Shown: in pieces, positions 1 through 6,949 of the stretch | Position numbering within the stretch: the stretch's first letter is position 1 | Layout of the letters: the number at the start of each line of letters is the position of its first letter | Source of the DNA: Actinomycetota bacterium | Lineage (GTDB): Bacteria; Actinomycetota; Actinomycetes; S36-B12 | DNA length: 40,297 bases | Direction of reading: 5' to 3' | NCBI GenBank assembly: GCA_947449035.1 | Contig: CANFQC010000021.1 | Span: 1 to 40,297, forward strand | Made by a program: the position numbers and the translations under genes | Notes under the pieces: model-generated | Databases searched by the model: none | Told to the model about the DNA's origin: nothing | What the model saw: only the letters and a program-made list of their open reading frames with translations

Positions 1-438
1 GCCATTGCTGTGGTGCGTGACTCGCTGTGCGCTGATGTCCGCGTGAGCGGGGCGCTTGAGTGCGACATCCTGCTCGCCCTCTGTGATGTACGGGTACGCG
101 ACACGGTTCTGTGGGAGATGGCCAACTCTGAGATTCATGATGCCCATCGAGCTTTCGAGGTAGCGGCAGACCTGTTATGCGGAGCTCCAGTCGGAGCCAT
201 CGCTCCGATCGGCACCGTGGCAGCGATCCTCGGCTGGCTCATCGGTGACGGGGTGCGAGCGATGGCCGCCCTTGACCGAGTCCAGGCCGAGGATCCTGAT
301 TACCCCCTCGCTGAACTTCTTCGGAGATCCATCTCTGCTGGCCTGCCGCCATCAGGCTGGATCGAAATGATGCGAGGCCTTGGGCGAGAGGCCTGCCGGG
401 GCAGGTTGCTGGATTCCCCTCAGTTCGCCAACCGGTGA
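1..438 (+). CDS. DUF4192 family protein, C-terminal part (5' truncated by window edge)
   Basis: The reading frame is open from base 1 to the TGA at 436-438, so the gene begins outside the window; the GTG codons at 10 and 13 are internal rather than starts. The 145 visible codons resemble the end of the actinobacterial DUF4192 family: a segment reading LLALCDVRVRD, an Ala/Gly-rich helix, then GDGVRAMAALDRVQAEDPDYPLAELL and a GLPP turn, as I recall from Streptomyces and Mycobacterium members. Function is unknown. It precedes the methionine riboswitch in the same direction, but the promoter found before the riboswitch makes co-transcription unnecessary. Family assignment is from memory of the pattern and is moderately sure. 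Confidence 0.6.
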   Translation, partial: AIAVVRDSLCADVRVSGALECDILLALCDVRVRDTVLWEMANSEIHDAHRAFEVAADLLCGAPVGAIAPIGTVAAILGWLIGDGVRAMAALDRVQAEDPDYPLAELLRRSISAGLPPSGWIEMMRGLGREACRGRLLDSPQFANR

Positions 439-466
439 ACTCGCGATTCCTCCTGGGCGTGGGCTG

Positions 467-475
467 TGCTACTTT
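467..475 (+). promoter_or_regulatory. Candidate extended -10 promoter of the metY riboswitch RNA
   Basis: TG at 467-468, one base, then TACTTT at 470-475 form an extended -10 element. The predicted transcription start is about 482, just ahead of the riboswitch aptamer. No clear -35 box is visible 17 bases upstream, which fits an extended -10 promoter. Confidence 0.5.
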
Positions 476-481
476 TTTCTC

Positions 482-590
482 AGGTCACGAGTGCCAGCGT
501 TAAGTCTCGGCTAGCTGGACGGCAACCCTCCAACCGCGGTGGGGTGCTCCGAGAGAAGACCTGGCCCCTTCGGGGGCAAGCGCGGGTCTG
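482..590 (+). ncRNA. SAM-IV riboswitch upstream of metY
   Basis: The segment carries the recognisable SAM-IV core: GGTCACGAGTGCCAGCG at 483-499, GGCAACCCTCCAACC at 521-535, GCGGTGGGGTG at 536-546 and GACC at 558-561, which closes stem P1 with GGTC at 483-486. A side hairpin follows, GCCCC-TTCG-GGGGC at 564-577, and then the conserved AAGCGCGGGTC at 578-588. SAM-IV aptamers bind S-adenosylmethionine and are known in actinobacteria upstream of methionine and cysteine synthesis genes. Placement 75 bases before metY fits feedback repression by SAM. No intrinsic terminator follows the aptamer, so translational control is more likely than attenuation (inference). Confidence 0.9.
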
Positions 591-615
591 GCGAGAGCCA
601 AGGCCCAACTGAAGG

Positions 616-645
616 CATCGTCAACGATGTACGCATTTTGCGTAC
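616..645 (+). promoter_or_regulatory. Two abutting hairpins between SAM-IV aptamer and metY RBS
   Basis: CATCG-TCAA-CGATG spans 616-629. The perfect 7-bp stem GTACGCA-TTT-TGCGTAC spans 629-645. The two stems share G629 and end 10 bases before the AGGAG ribosome site at 656-660. No T-run follows, so they are not terminators. They may belong to the riboswitch expression platform. Confidence 0.5.
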
Positions 646-665
646 CCGAATTAGTAGGAGTTCTC

Positions 666-1979
666 ATGAGCAACACCTGGTCTTTCGACACCTTGCAGAT
701 TCACGCCGGCCAGTCGCCCGACGCGACGACCAATGCTCGTGCTCTGCCCATCTACATGACCACGTCGTACGTCTTCAATGACACGGCTCACGCCGCGAAC
801 CTGTTCGCACTCAAGGAACTGGGCAACATCTACACCCGCATCATGAACCCGACCCAGGCTGCGGTCGAGGATCGCGTTGCCGCGCTCGAGGGCGGACTCG
901 CAGGCCTGCTCGTGGCCTCGGGTCAGGCGGCCGAGACCTTGGCCATCTTGAACATCGCCGAGGCTACCGATCACATCGTTTCGAGCCCCTCGCTGTACGG
1001 CGGCACCTACAACCTGTTCCACTACACGCTGCCCAAGTTGGGCGTTGAGGTCTCCTTCGTCGAGAATCCCGATGACCTGGACTCCTGGCGTGCAGCCATC
1101 CGCCCGAACACGAAGGCCTTCTTCGGTGAGTCGATCTCGAATCCGAAGAACGACATCCTCGACATCGAGGGTGTGGCCACGGTCGCTCACGAGTTCGGCG
1201 TGCCGTTGATCATCGATAACACCGTCGCAACTCCGTACCTGATCAAGCCCCTGGAGTTCGGTGCCGACATCGTCGTGCATTCGGCAACCAAGTACCTCGG
1301 TGGTCATGGAACCGCGATCGCCGGCGTCATCGTCGATGGCGGAACTTTCGATTATGCGCAGTACCCGGATCGCTTCCCGAACTACAACCAGCCCGATCCC
1401 AGCTACCACGGCCTGGTTTACGCACGCGATCTCGGCGTGGGTGGCGCATTCGGCGTGAACCTCTCGTTCATCCTGAAGGCTCGTGTTCAGCTGCTGCGCG
1501 ATCTGGGTGCAGCCGCATCACCGTTCAATGCGTTCCTGATCGCTCAGGGCATCGAAACCCTCTCGCTTCGCGTTCAGCGTCACACCGACAACGCTCTTGC
1601 CGTCGCGAAGTTCCTCGAGAAGCACCCGCAGGTGATCTCGGTCAACTACGCAGGCCTGGAGTCCAGCCCGTGGCACAACCGAGCGAAGAAGTACGCACCC
1701 AAGGGCACCGGTGGTGTCCTGAGCTTCGAGATCTCCGGCGGCGTTGAGGCTGGGCAGAAGTTCGTCGAGGGTCTCGTGTTGCACAGCCACGTGGCCAACA
1801 TCGGTGACGTGCGCAGTCTCGTGATTCATCCGGCATCGACCACCCACTCGCAGCTGACCACTGAAGAGCAGGCCACTGCTGGTGTGACACCCGGCCTCGT
1901 GCGTCTTGCTGTCGGTATCGAGGACATCAACGACATCCTCGCTGACCTGGAAATCGGTTTCGCCGCGGCGAAGGCGTAA
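666..1979 (+). CDS. metY: O-acetylhomoserine aminocarboxypropyltransferase (O-acetylhomoserine sulfhydrylase)
   Basis: This 437-residue PLP enzyme of the Cys/Met metabolism family should make homocysteine from O-acetylhomoserine and sulfide in the cytoplasm. Seen directly: an N-terminal DTLQIHAGQ start block, [21 protein letters not shown], the cofactor-binding DNTVATPY and the PLP lysine in [12 protein letters not shown] (K209). The length matches MetY rather than the shorter MetB/MetC proteins (about 380-400). The ATG at 666 is chosen because AGGAG at 656-660 lies five bases upstream and the protein then begins at the usual family N-terminus; an in-frame ATG at 627 falls inside the leader hairpins. 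It follows a SAM-IV riboswitch and precedes metX by 10 bases, so the two genes form a SAM-controlled operon. Confidence 0.95.
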   Translation: MSNTWSFDTLQIHAGQSPDATTNARALPIYMTTSYVFNDTAHAANLFALKELGNIYTRIMNPTQAAVEDRVAALEGGLAGLLVASGQAAETLAILNIAEATDHIVSSPSLYGGTYNLFHYTLPKLGVEVSFVENPDDLDSWRAAIRPNTKAFFGESISNPKNDILDIEGVATVAHEFGVPLIIDNTVATPYLIKPLEFGADIVVHSATKYLGGHGTAIAGVIVDGGTFDYAQYPDRFPNYNQPDPSYHGLVYARDLGVGGAFGVNLSFILKARVQLLRDLGAAASPFNAFLIAQGIETLSLRVQRHTDNALAVAKFLEKHPQVISVNYAGLESSPWHNRAKKYAPKGTGGVLSFEISGGVEAGQKFVEGLVLHSHVANIGDVRSLVIHPASTTHSQLTTEEQATAGVTPGLVRLAVGIEDINDILADLEIGFAAAKA

Positions 1980-1989
1980 TTCCAGGCAT

Positions 1990-3153
1990 ATGTCCGGTGA
2001 CGAGTACGGTCCGCTGACCTACGTCGGTCTCCCTCCTGCCAGCGCAGCCTGGCGGGAGGGAGATCCGGCGGGCAGTCGCCTGTTCCTCGACACCGGTCCT
2101 TTTGTCACCGACTCCGGGTTCGAGTTCCCCTCTGTTCGAATCGCCTACGAGACCTGGGGCACGCTGAATGCTGATCGCAGCAATGCGGTCTACGTTGCGC
2201 ATGCACTGACCGGCGATTCGCACGTGAGCGGCCCAGCTGGCCCCGGTCATAAGACCGGCGGCTGGTGGGACGGTCTGGTCGGCCCCAGCAAAGCGATCGA
2301 CACCGATCAATGGTTTGTTGTCTGCGCGAATGTCCTCGGAGGCTGCCAGGGAACGACTGGCCCGTCGAGCCCGGCTCCCGACGGTAAGCCTTGGGGGAGT
2401 CGATTCCCGGTCGTGACCGTTCCCGACATGGTGCGCATCGAGCATCGCCTTACCGATGCGCTGGGTATCGATACGTGGGCGGTCATGCTCGGTCCGTCAC
2501 TTGGTGGCATGCGTGTTCTCGAATGGATGGTGCGTTACCCCGAGCGCGTGCGCAGCGGGTTGGTGCTGGGTACCACCGCTGCGGTGACCGCTGACGAGAT
2601 CGGCACCCATGAAGTGCAGCTGTCGGCTATTCGCTCCGATCCCCGATTCAATGGCGGTGACTACTACGACGCCGCTGATGGTGAAGGTCCGCACGTAGGT
2701 ATGGGTATCGCTCGCCGCATCGCGCACCTGACCTATCGCAGTGAGCTCGAGCTTGCCGATCGATTCGGGCGCAACCCGCAGCCGGGTGAAGACCCTTACA
2801 GCGGCGGCCGGTTCGAGGTGACCTCCTATCTCGATCACCATGCCGACAAACTGGCGCGACGATTTGATGCGAATACCTACATTGCCCTGACCGATGCGAT
2901 GAGCCTGTTCGACCTCGGTCGCGGCCGCGGCGGAGTCGAGCAGGCATTGAGCACCATCGCGTCGCCGCTGACTGTCGTAGCCATTGACTCCGATCGTCTC
3001 TTCCCGCCGCGGCTTCAAGAAGAGCTCGTCGAACGAGTGCCCGGCGCAGACGGACTTCATGTCGTGAACTCGCTCTTCGGTCACGACGGCTTCCTTGTCG
3101 AGGACGACCAGGTAGCGGCATTCGTCGCGCATTCGCTCGGCCGCATTCCCTAG
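1990..3153 (+). CDS. metX: Homoserine O-acyltransferase (probably acetyltransferase)
   Basis: The 387-residue alpha/beta hydrolase-fold enzyme activates homoserine by O-acylation, supplying the substrate of the MetY gene just upstream. Typical MetX blocks are present: AYETWGTLN, HALTGDSH, the oxyanion segment NVLGGCQGTTGPSS, the nucleophile elbow GPSLGGM (S170), acidic residue D335 in DSDRLFPP and H365 in GHDGF, a complete Ser-Asp-His triad. The ATG at 1990 starts 10 bases after the metY stop; no strong ribosome site is visible, so translation is probably coupled to metY. Whether acetyl- or succinyl-CoA is used cannot be settled by eye, but pairing with MetY favours acetyl. A hairpin at 3162-3179 follows the gene. 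Confidence 0.93.
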   Translation: MSGDEYGPLTYVGLPPASAAWREGDPAGSRLFLDTGPFVTDSGFEFPSVRIAYETWGTLNADRSNAVYVAHALTGDSHVSGPAGPGHKTGGWWDGLVGPSKAIDTDQWFVVCANVLGGCQGTTGPSSPAPDGKPWGSRFPVVTVPDMVRIEHRLTDALGIDTWAVMLGPSLGGMRVLEWMVRYPERVRSGLVLGTTAAVTADEIGTHEVQLSAIRSDPRFNGGDYYDAADGEGPHVGMGIARRIAHLTYRSELELADRFGRNPQPGEDPYSGGRFEVTSYLDHHADKLARRFDANTYIALTDAMSLFDLGRGRGGVEQALSTIASPLTVVAIDSDRLFPPRLQEELVERVPGADGLHVVNSLFGHDGFLVEDDQVAAFVAHSLGRIP

Positions 3154-3161
3154 TCATCCAC

Positions 3162-3179
3162 AGCCCGAGATTTCGGGCT
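3162..3179 (+). terminator. Hairpin after metX
   Basis: A 7-bp stem (AGCCCGA with TCGGGCT) and a GATT loop lie nine bases after the metX stop. The bases after it are only moderately T-rich, so it is a weak or Rho-assisted terminator candidate for the metY-metX operon. Confidence 0.5.
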
Positions 3180-3201
3180 TCCACTCGTCTGGCTCCATGC
3201 T

Positions 3202-3207
3202 TACGGT
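3202..3207 (+). promoter_or_regulatory. -10 element TACGGT, leaderless type
   Basis: TACGGT is followed by six bases and then the ATG at 3214, so transcription should begin at or next to the start codon. The purines CGAGGA directly touching the ATG are too close to act as a ribosome site. Confidence 0.5.
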
Positions 3208-3213
3208 CGAGGA

Positions 3214-4002
3214 ATGCGCACGCCCTCGCGACTATTCCTGGTGACTCTGGTTGCCGTTGTATTGACGTGGCTTTCACCGGGCGCGTACGCGGTCGATGTC
3301 GGTGCCGGAGGCGACCGTTACTCGGGCTCAAGCGGGCTGATCTTGCCGGGCGGAGTTGATTCGGGCACGCGACATCAGGCGGCCGAGTGCAGCAACTGTC
3401 GCTGGCGGCTGAGTGATCCATGCGCTGCTGATGGTGGCCCGTGCCTGGCGGTCACGCGTGGCTGCGCGCAATTGGCGTCGTTACTGCGCATTCTCTTGTC
3501 AACAGATGGCGGAGCATCCTGGTCAGATCGCGGACTCGTCTGCATTCCACCGTCAGGCCCGGTGACCGTGAACGACCTGTCGGGGGCACTTCACCAGGAG
3601 TTCGAGCGTCTCGTTCCGGCTCTTCAGCCTCGATATGAGCCGAGTTCGGGAATCGTGACGCGGATACCGGTCAACTTCATCAGTGGTCAGCCCCAAGGTT
3701 TGGGCTCGAGCATTCATCGCGTTCTTGGCCAGTCGGTGCTGCTGCGGCCATTCGTTCGGTGGTCCTGGGAGTTCGGCGACGGTGCCGGACAAGAGGCCGC
3801 GGAGCCGGGAGCCCCTTATCCCGCGGGGTCCATTCGACATGCCTACGGGCAGGCGGGAACCAAGGTGGCGCACGTCATTGCCCATTGGTCAGGCACCTTC
3901 GAAGTCGACGGGCTCGGGCCCTTCCCGGTGGCCGGCGGCATTGAACAATCGGCCCGGATCGAGCTACCGGTGGGTGAGGGTCGGGCCGTGTTGGTTCCCT
4001 GA
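3214..4002 (+). CDS. Secreted protein with PKD-like domain, function unknown
   Basis: The 262-residue protein begins with a signal peptide (MRTPSRLFLVTLVAVV core, cleavage expected after AYA near residue 26). Residues about 55-120 contain six cysteines in short spacings (AECSNC, DPC, GPC, RGC, LVC), suggesting disulfide bonds in an exported domain. Residues about 180-225 have the PKD signature: WEFGDG, then HAYGQAGTKVAHV, the beta-sandwich fold used for extracellular binding. No catalytic motif is seen. It sits alone between the methionine operon and rpoD in the same direction with its own leaderless-type promoter. Export and the PKD-like fold are well supported; the biological role is unknown. 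Confidence 0.75.
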   Translation: MRTPSRLFLVTLVAVVLTWLSPGAYAVDVGAGGDRYSGSSGLILPGGVDSGTRHQAAECSNCRWRLSDPCAADGGPCLAVTRGCAQLASLLRILLSTDGGASWSDRGLVCIPPSGPVTVNDLSGALHQEFERLVPALQPRYEPSSGIVTRIPVNFISGQPQGLGSSIHRVLGQSVLLRPFVRWSWEFGDGAGQEAAEPGAPYPAGSIRHAYGQAGTKVAHVIAHWSGTFEVDGLGPFPVAGGIEQSARIELPVGEGRAVLVP

Positions 4003-4019
4003 CCCGGCCATGGCACAAT
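3991..4019 (+). promoter_or_regulatory. Candidate rpoD promoter (TTGGTT, 17 bases, CACAAT)
   Basis: TTGGTT at 3991-3996 and CACAAT at 4014-4019 are separated by 17 bases, with TGG directly before the -10 element. Predicted start is about 4026, giving a 75-base leader. The same arrangement occurs before the DUF4193 gene at 21384-21412. Confidence 0.5.
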
Positions 4020-4033
4020 GGCGGTATTCCACG

Positions 4034-4064
4034 GCCCGTCCAAGACATAAGTCTTGACACGGGC
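4034..4064 (+). promoter_or_regulatory. Stem-loop in the rpoD leader (or terminator of the upstream gene)
   Basis: The outer stem GCCCGT/ACGGGC (4034-4039 with 4059-4064) and inner stem CAAGAC/GTCTTG (4041-4046 with 4051-4056) give 12 base pairs with an ATAA loop and one small internal loop. TTCCTT follows. It could terminate the PKD-gene transcript, attenuate rpoD, or act as a leader structure. Confidence 0.6.
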
Positions 4065-4100
4065 TTCCTTCGTGGCCGTTAAGCGAAAGGGCTGGCGAAC

Positions 4101-5600
4101 GTGCCGACTAAGTCACCTGCCAAGAAGACCGCTGCGAAGAAGGCTATTCCTGCAAAGAAGGCCGCTCCGGTCAAGAAGGCTGCGCCCGCGAAGAAGGCTG
4201 TTCCTGCGAAGAAGGCGGCCCCGGTCAAGAAGGCTGTGCCCGCGAAGAAGGCCGCTCCGGTCAAGAAGGCTGTGCCCGCGAAGAAGGCCGCTCCGGTCAA
4301 GAAGGCTGCGCCCGCGAAGAAGGCCGCCCCGGTCAAGAAGGCCGCTACTGCTCCCGCAAAGAAGGCTGCACCCGCGAAGCAGGCTGCGGCCGCTCCTGCA
4401 GCCAAGGGCAAGAAGGGCACCGCGAAGGGTGACGCTCTCGTTGAGGTCCTCGAGACTGAAGACGGCGTCGTAGTCGTCGACGCTGATGATGTCGATGAGG
4501 CCGAGCTCGAAGTCGTCGCGGAACTCGAAGTCGAGCTTGAGGCTGATCTGGCTGAGGATCTTGCGGCCGTGGCCGAGGAAGTCACTGAGGAAGTTGCAGC
4601 ACCTGCCGAGGCTGAGGCCGAGGAAGAGGGCTTCGTTATCTCCGATGTCGATGACACCGACGAGCCCGTGCAGACCGTCACCGTCGCCGGCGCCACCGCA
4701 GACCCGGTCAAGGATTACCTGAAGCAGATCGGCAAGGTTCCGCTGCTGAACGCCGAGCAGGAAGTTTCGCTCGCCAAGCGCATCGAGGCCGGCCTGTTCG
4801 CCGAGGAACTCCTCAACTCCGGCAAGAAGATCGACAAGAAGCTGCTTCGTGACTACGAGTACATCGCCCTCGATGGTCGCCGCGCCAAAAACCACCTCCT
4901 CGAGGCGAACCTTCGTCTCGTGGTCTCGCTGGCCAAGCGCTACACCGGTCGCGGCATGCTCTTCCTCGACCTCATCCAGGAGGGTAACCTCGGTCTGATC
5001 CGTGCCGTCGAGAAGTTCGACTACACCAAGGGCTACAAGTTCTCGACCTACGCCACCTGGTGGATCCGTCAGGCGATTACCCGCGCCATGGCCGACCAGG
5101 CTCGCACGATCCGTATCCCCGTCCACATGGTCGAGGTCATCAACAAGCTCGCACGTGTGCAGCGTCAGATGCTCCAGGATCTCGGTCGCGAACCCACGCC
5201 CGAGGAGCTCGCCCGCGAGCTCGACATGACGCCTGAGAAGGTCGTCGAGGTCCAGAAGTACGGCCGCGAGCCCATCTCCTTGCATACCCCGCTGGGTGAA
5301 GAGGGCGACAGTGAGTTTGGTGACCTCATCGAGGACTCCGAGGCCATCGTTCCCTCCGACGCAGTTTCGTTCACGCTCCTGCAGGAGCAGCTCGAGTCAG
5401 TGCTCGACACCCTCAGCGATCGGGAGGCCGGTGTCGTGCGCATGCGCTTCGGCCTGACCGACGGACAGCCCAAGACTCTCGACGAGATCGGCAAGGTCTA
5501 CGGGGTAACGCGCGAGCGCATCCGCCAGATCGAGAGCAAGACGATGTCGAAGCTTCGCCATCCGTCGCGTTCGCAGGTTCTGCGCGACTACCTCGACTAA
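4101..5600 (+). CDS. rpoD: Principal RNA polymerase sigma factor (sigma-70 group 1)
   Basis: This 499-residue protein is the housekeeping sigma factor (SigA/HrdB type). Residues 1-108 are a Lys/Ala/Pro tail, 112-190 a very acidic stretch, 201-233 region 1.2 ([20 protein letters not shown]), 265-337 region 2 with the core-binding and -10 recognition helix ([16 protein letters not shown]), 338-420 region 3, and 424-490 region 4 with the -35 helix-turn-helix ([20 protein letters not shown]). The GTG start at 4101 has GAAAGG nine or ten bases upstream. Basic-then-acidic tails are known in actinobacterial primary sigma factors, but here the basic part is a near-perfect tandem repeat. A long structured leader precedes it. 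Together with parE, DUF7455 and parC nearby, the setting matches the primary sigma locus of Streptomyces. Confidence 0.97.
   Translation: MPTKSPAKKTAAKKAIPAKKAAPVKKAAPAKKAVPAKKAAPVKKAVPAKKAAPVKKAVPAKKAAPVKKAAPAKKAAPVKKAATAPAKKAAPAKQAAAAPAAKGKKGTAKGDALVEVLETEDGVVVVDADDVDEAELEVVAELEVELEADLAEDLAAVAEEVTEEVAAPAEAEAEEEGFVISDVDDTDEPVQTVTVAGATADPVKDYLKQIGKVPLLNAEQEVSLAKRIEAGLFAEELLNSGKKIDKKLLRDYEYIALDGRRAKNHLLEANLRLVVSLAKRYTGRGMLFLDLIQEGNLGLIRAVEKFDYTKGYKFSTYATWWIRQAITRAMADQARTIRIPVHMVEVINKLARVQRQMLQDLGREPTPEELARELDMTPEKVVEVQKYGREPISLHTPLGEEGDSEFGDLIEDSEAIVPSDAVSFTLLQEQLESVLDTLSDREAGVVRMRFGLTDGQPKTLDEIGKVYGVTRERIRQIESKTMSKLRHPSRSQVLRDYLD
4191..4334 (+). repeat. Tandem 36-bp repeat coding for Lys/Ala/Pro tail of RpoD
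   Basis: Four consecutive 36-base units encode residues 31-78 of RpoD. Three translate as [12 protein letters not shown] and the fourth as [12 protein letters not shown]. Looser copies flank them on both sides. The near-identical DNA suggests recent expansion by slippage or recombination, so copy number may vary between strains. Confidence 0.85.
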
Positions 5601-5604
5601 GCCC

Positions 5605-5610
5605 TATCCT
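5605..5610 (+). promoter_or_regulatory. Candidate -10 element TATCCT for the secreted sensor-like gene
   Basis: TATCCT lies just after the rpoD stop. A start near 5617 would give a 34-base leader that contains the AGGGAG ribosome site at 5639-5644. The dyad CAGCCGGCTG at 5618-5627 sits at the predicted transcription start. No -35 box is evident because that region is still rpoD coding sequence. Confidence 0.35.
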
Positions 5611-5650
5611 GAGGTGTCAGCCGGCTGGCTAATCCTTCAGGGAGTTCCTC

Positions 5651-6949
5651 ATGCGTCGACGCTTGGTTTCAGGTGCTGCAGTTTTTGCTGTTCTGGCGTG
5701 CGTGCTGTGCTCGCCGGGTATCGCTAGTGCGCATGACGCAGTGCCCGCCGGGCCTTCTCCCGAAGCATTAGTCCAGGCTACGAATGCGATGCTCCGACCA
5801 GCCGATGTACCCAAGACCTATCCCAACATTCGCGACGGTGGGGTTGAGTTCGATACCGGATACCGGACCTCCTACTGGGGCACCGACGACTTTGATGTGT
5901 GCTTCGATCCTCTGACTGCTATGCCAGTCAAGGTTTCTTGGTGGAATGGTGCGACCATCTACGAGGCCTCGTACGGCGCGCGCGACGACATAGCCGCCCG
6001 CGTTAATCAGTGGGTGTACGACTACCCGACCCCGGATGCGGCCTTGAAGGCCTGGACTGACTTCAGTAAGAGCGCCACGGCGAAATGCAATGGCTCGCAC
6101 ACCGTTGATGGCATTTCATATGTTGCGAAGACGACTCCCGTTGTCGGTGTTGAAGGAGTCCGTGGCCTTGGTGTCTACATGTTCTCCAGCAATCCTGACA
6201 GCTACAAGTACACGGTCGTAAACCTCATTGGGTCGTCGATTCAGATGGTCGGCGGATACGACGGCGACACCAATCCGTTGAAGGACGGCCGCGCGGCGAC
6301 AGTGAGGAAGATTGCAGCAGAGCTCACGGTCAGGTGGCAGAGCCGTGCTCAACTTCCGATTACCCAGAATCCCCTGATCACTCGTGCGGCCAGCACCATG
6401 ATCCAGCCCTCAGACCTGACTCCCGCAACGCCGATCCTGCAGCCTGGTCGCGGCGGTGATAGTTACTTCGCCAACCGGGCGAACGCGCTCTCTCTGTGTA
6501 GCCAGGACGTTACGAGCCCTGCTCCGCATGATTCCTTCAGGACAAGCTTGGGCGTAGGCGAGCCGCCTGCTTCGATTCCAGGTGACATTGATCAGACGAT
6601 GTACGTCTATTCGTCCGCGTCCGCGGCGAAGAATGCCTGGAGTCAGTTGACCAAGATTCTGTCATCGTGTACCTCCAAGGCGAAGGCATCTGCGTCCGGC
6701 ATGACGACCAAACAGGGCGTGTCACCTCTGACGTTCAACGGTGTCGCGGGCATTTGGACAAGGTCGTGGTGGAAGCCTGAACCCATTTCGGAAAGCGACT
6801 ACGGCCTTTACCTGCTGGTCGGCAATGCCATTCAGGTAGTGAGTTACTCACGCGCACTGAAGGGTGACACATCAGCGCCGATCGATCAGGCGGCCGTTAA
6901 CAAGCTCGCCGAGAGTCTCGCGCTTAGGTGGTCAGGCTCGCTGCGCTAA
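5651..6949 (+). CDS. Secreted protein with two PknH-type extracellular sensor-like repeats
   Basis: The 432-residue protein has a signal peptide with likely cleavage after IASA (about residue 27); cysteines in the hydrophobic core do not fit a strict lipobox. The mature part is two copies of one domain, about 40-235 and 245-432. Each copy begins with a MLRPADVP / MIQPSDLT block, has a paired-cysteine middle (DFDVCF and AKCNGS; LSLCSQ and SSCTSK), an Ala-rich helix with AAxxAW, and ends IQxVxxY then LTVRW / LALRW. This pattern recalls the PknH extracellular domain (PF14032) of mycobacterial kinases and lipoproteins. No kinase or membrane segment is present. AGGGAG six bases before the ATG supports the start. 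It overlaps the convergent next gene by four bases. Confidence 0.7.
   Translation: MRRRLVSGAAVFAVLACVLCSPGIASAHDAVPAGPSPEALVQATNAMLRPADVPKTYPNIRDGGVEFDTGYRTSYWGTDDFDVCFDPLTAMPVKVSWWNGATIYEASYGARDDIAARVNQWVYDYPTPDAALKAWTDFSKSATAKCNGSHTVDGISYVAKTTPVVGVEGVRGLGVYMFSSNPDSYKYTVVNLIGSSIQMVGGYDGDTNPLKDGRAATVRKIAAELTVRWQSRAQLPITQNPLITRAASTMIQPSDLTPATPILQPGRGGDSYFANRANALSLCSQDVTSPAPHDSFRTSLGVGEPPASIPGDIDQTMYVYSSASAAKNAWSQLTKILSSCTSKAKASASGMTTKQGVSPLTFNGVAGIWTRSWWKPEPISESDYGLYLLVGNAIQVVSYSRALKGDTSAPIDQAAVNKLAESLALRWSGSLR

Noticed and set aside
627-629. ATG 627 as start of metY
   Set aside because: It lies inside the leader hairpins and has no ribosome site; ATG 666 is preceded by AGGAG and gives the usual N-terminus.
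4054-4059. Perfect -35 box TTGACA before rpoD
   Set aside because: It is part of the hairpin stem and no acceptable -10 element lies 16-19 bases downstream; a start from it would also fall within the ribosome site.
4191-4334. Repeats in rpoD as a possible CRISPR or intergenic satellite
   Set aside because: The units are contiguous without spacers and code in frame for a Lys/Ala/Pro tail known in form from other actinobacterial sigma factors.
4113-5285. Long open frame opposite rpoD
   Set aside because: Shadow of the sigma factor gene. Its low-complexity Leu/Arg part mirrors the Lys/Ala repeat.
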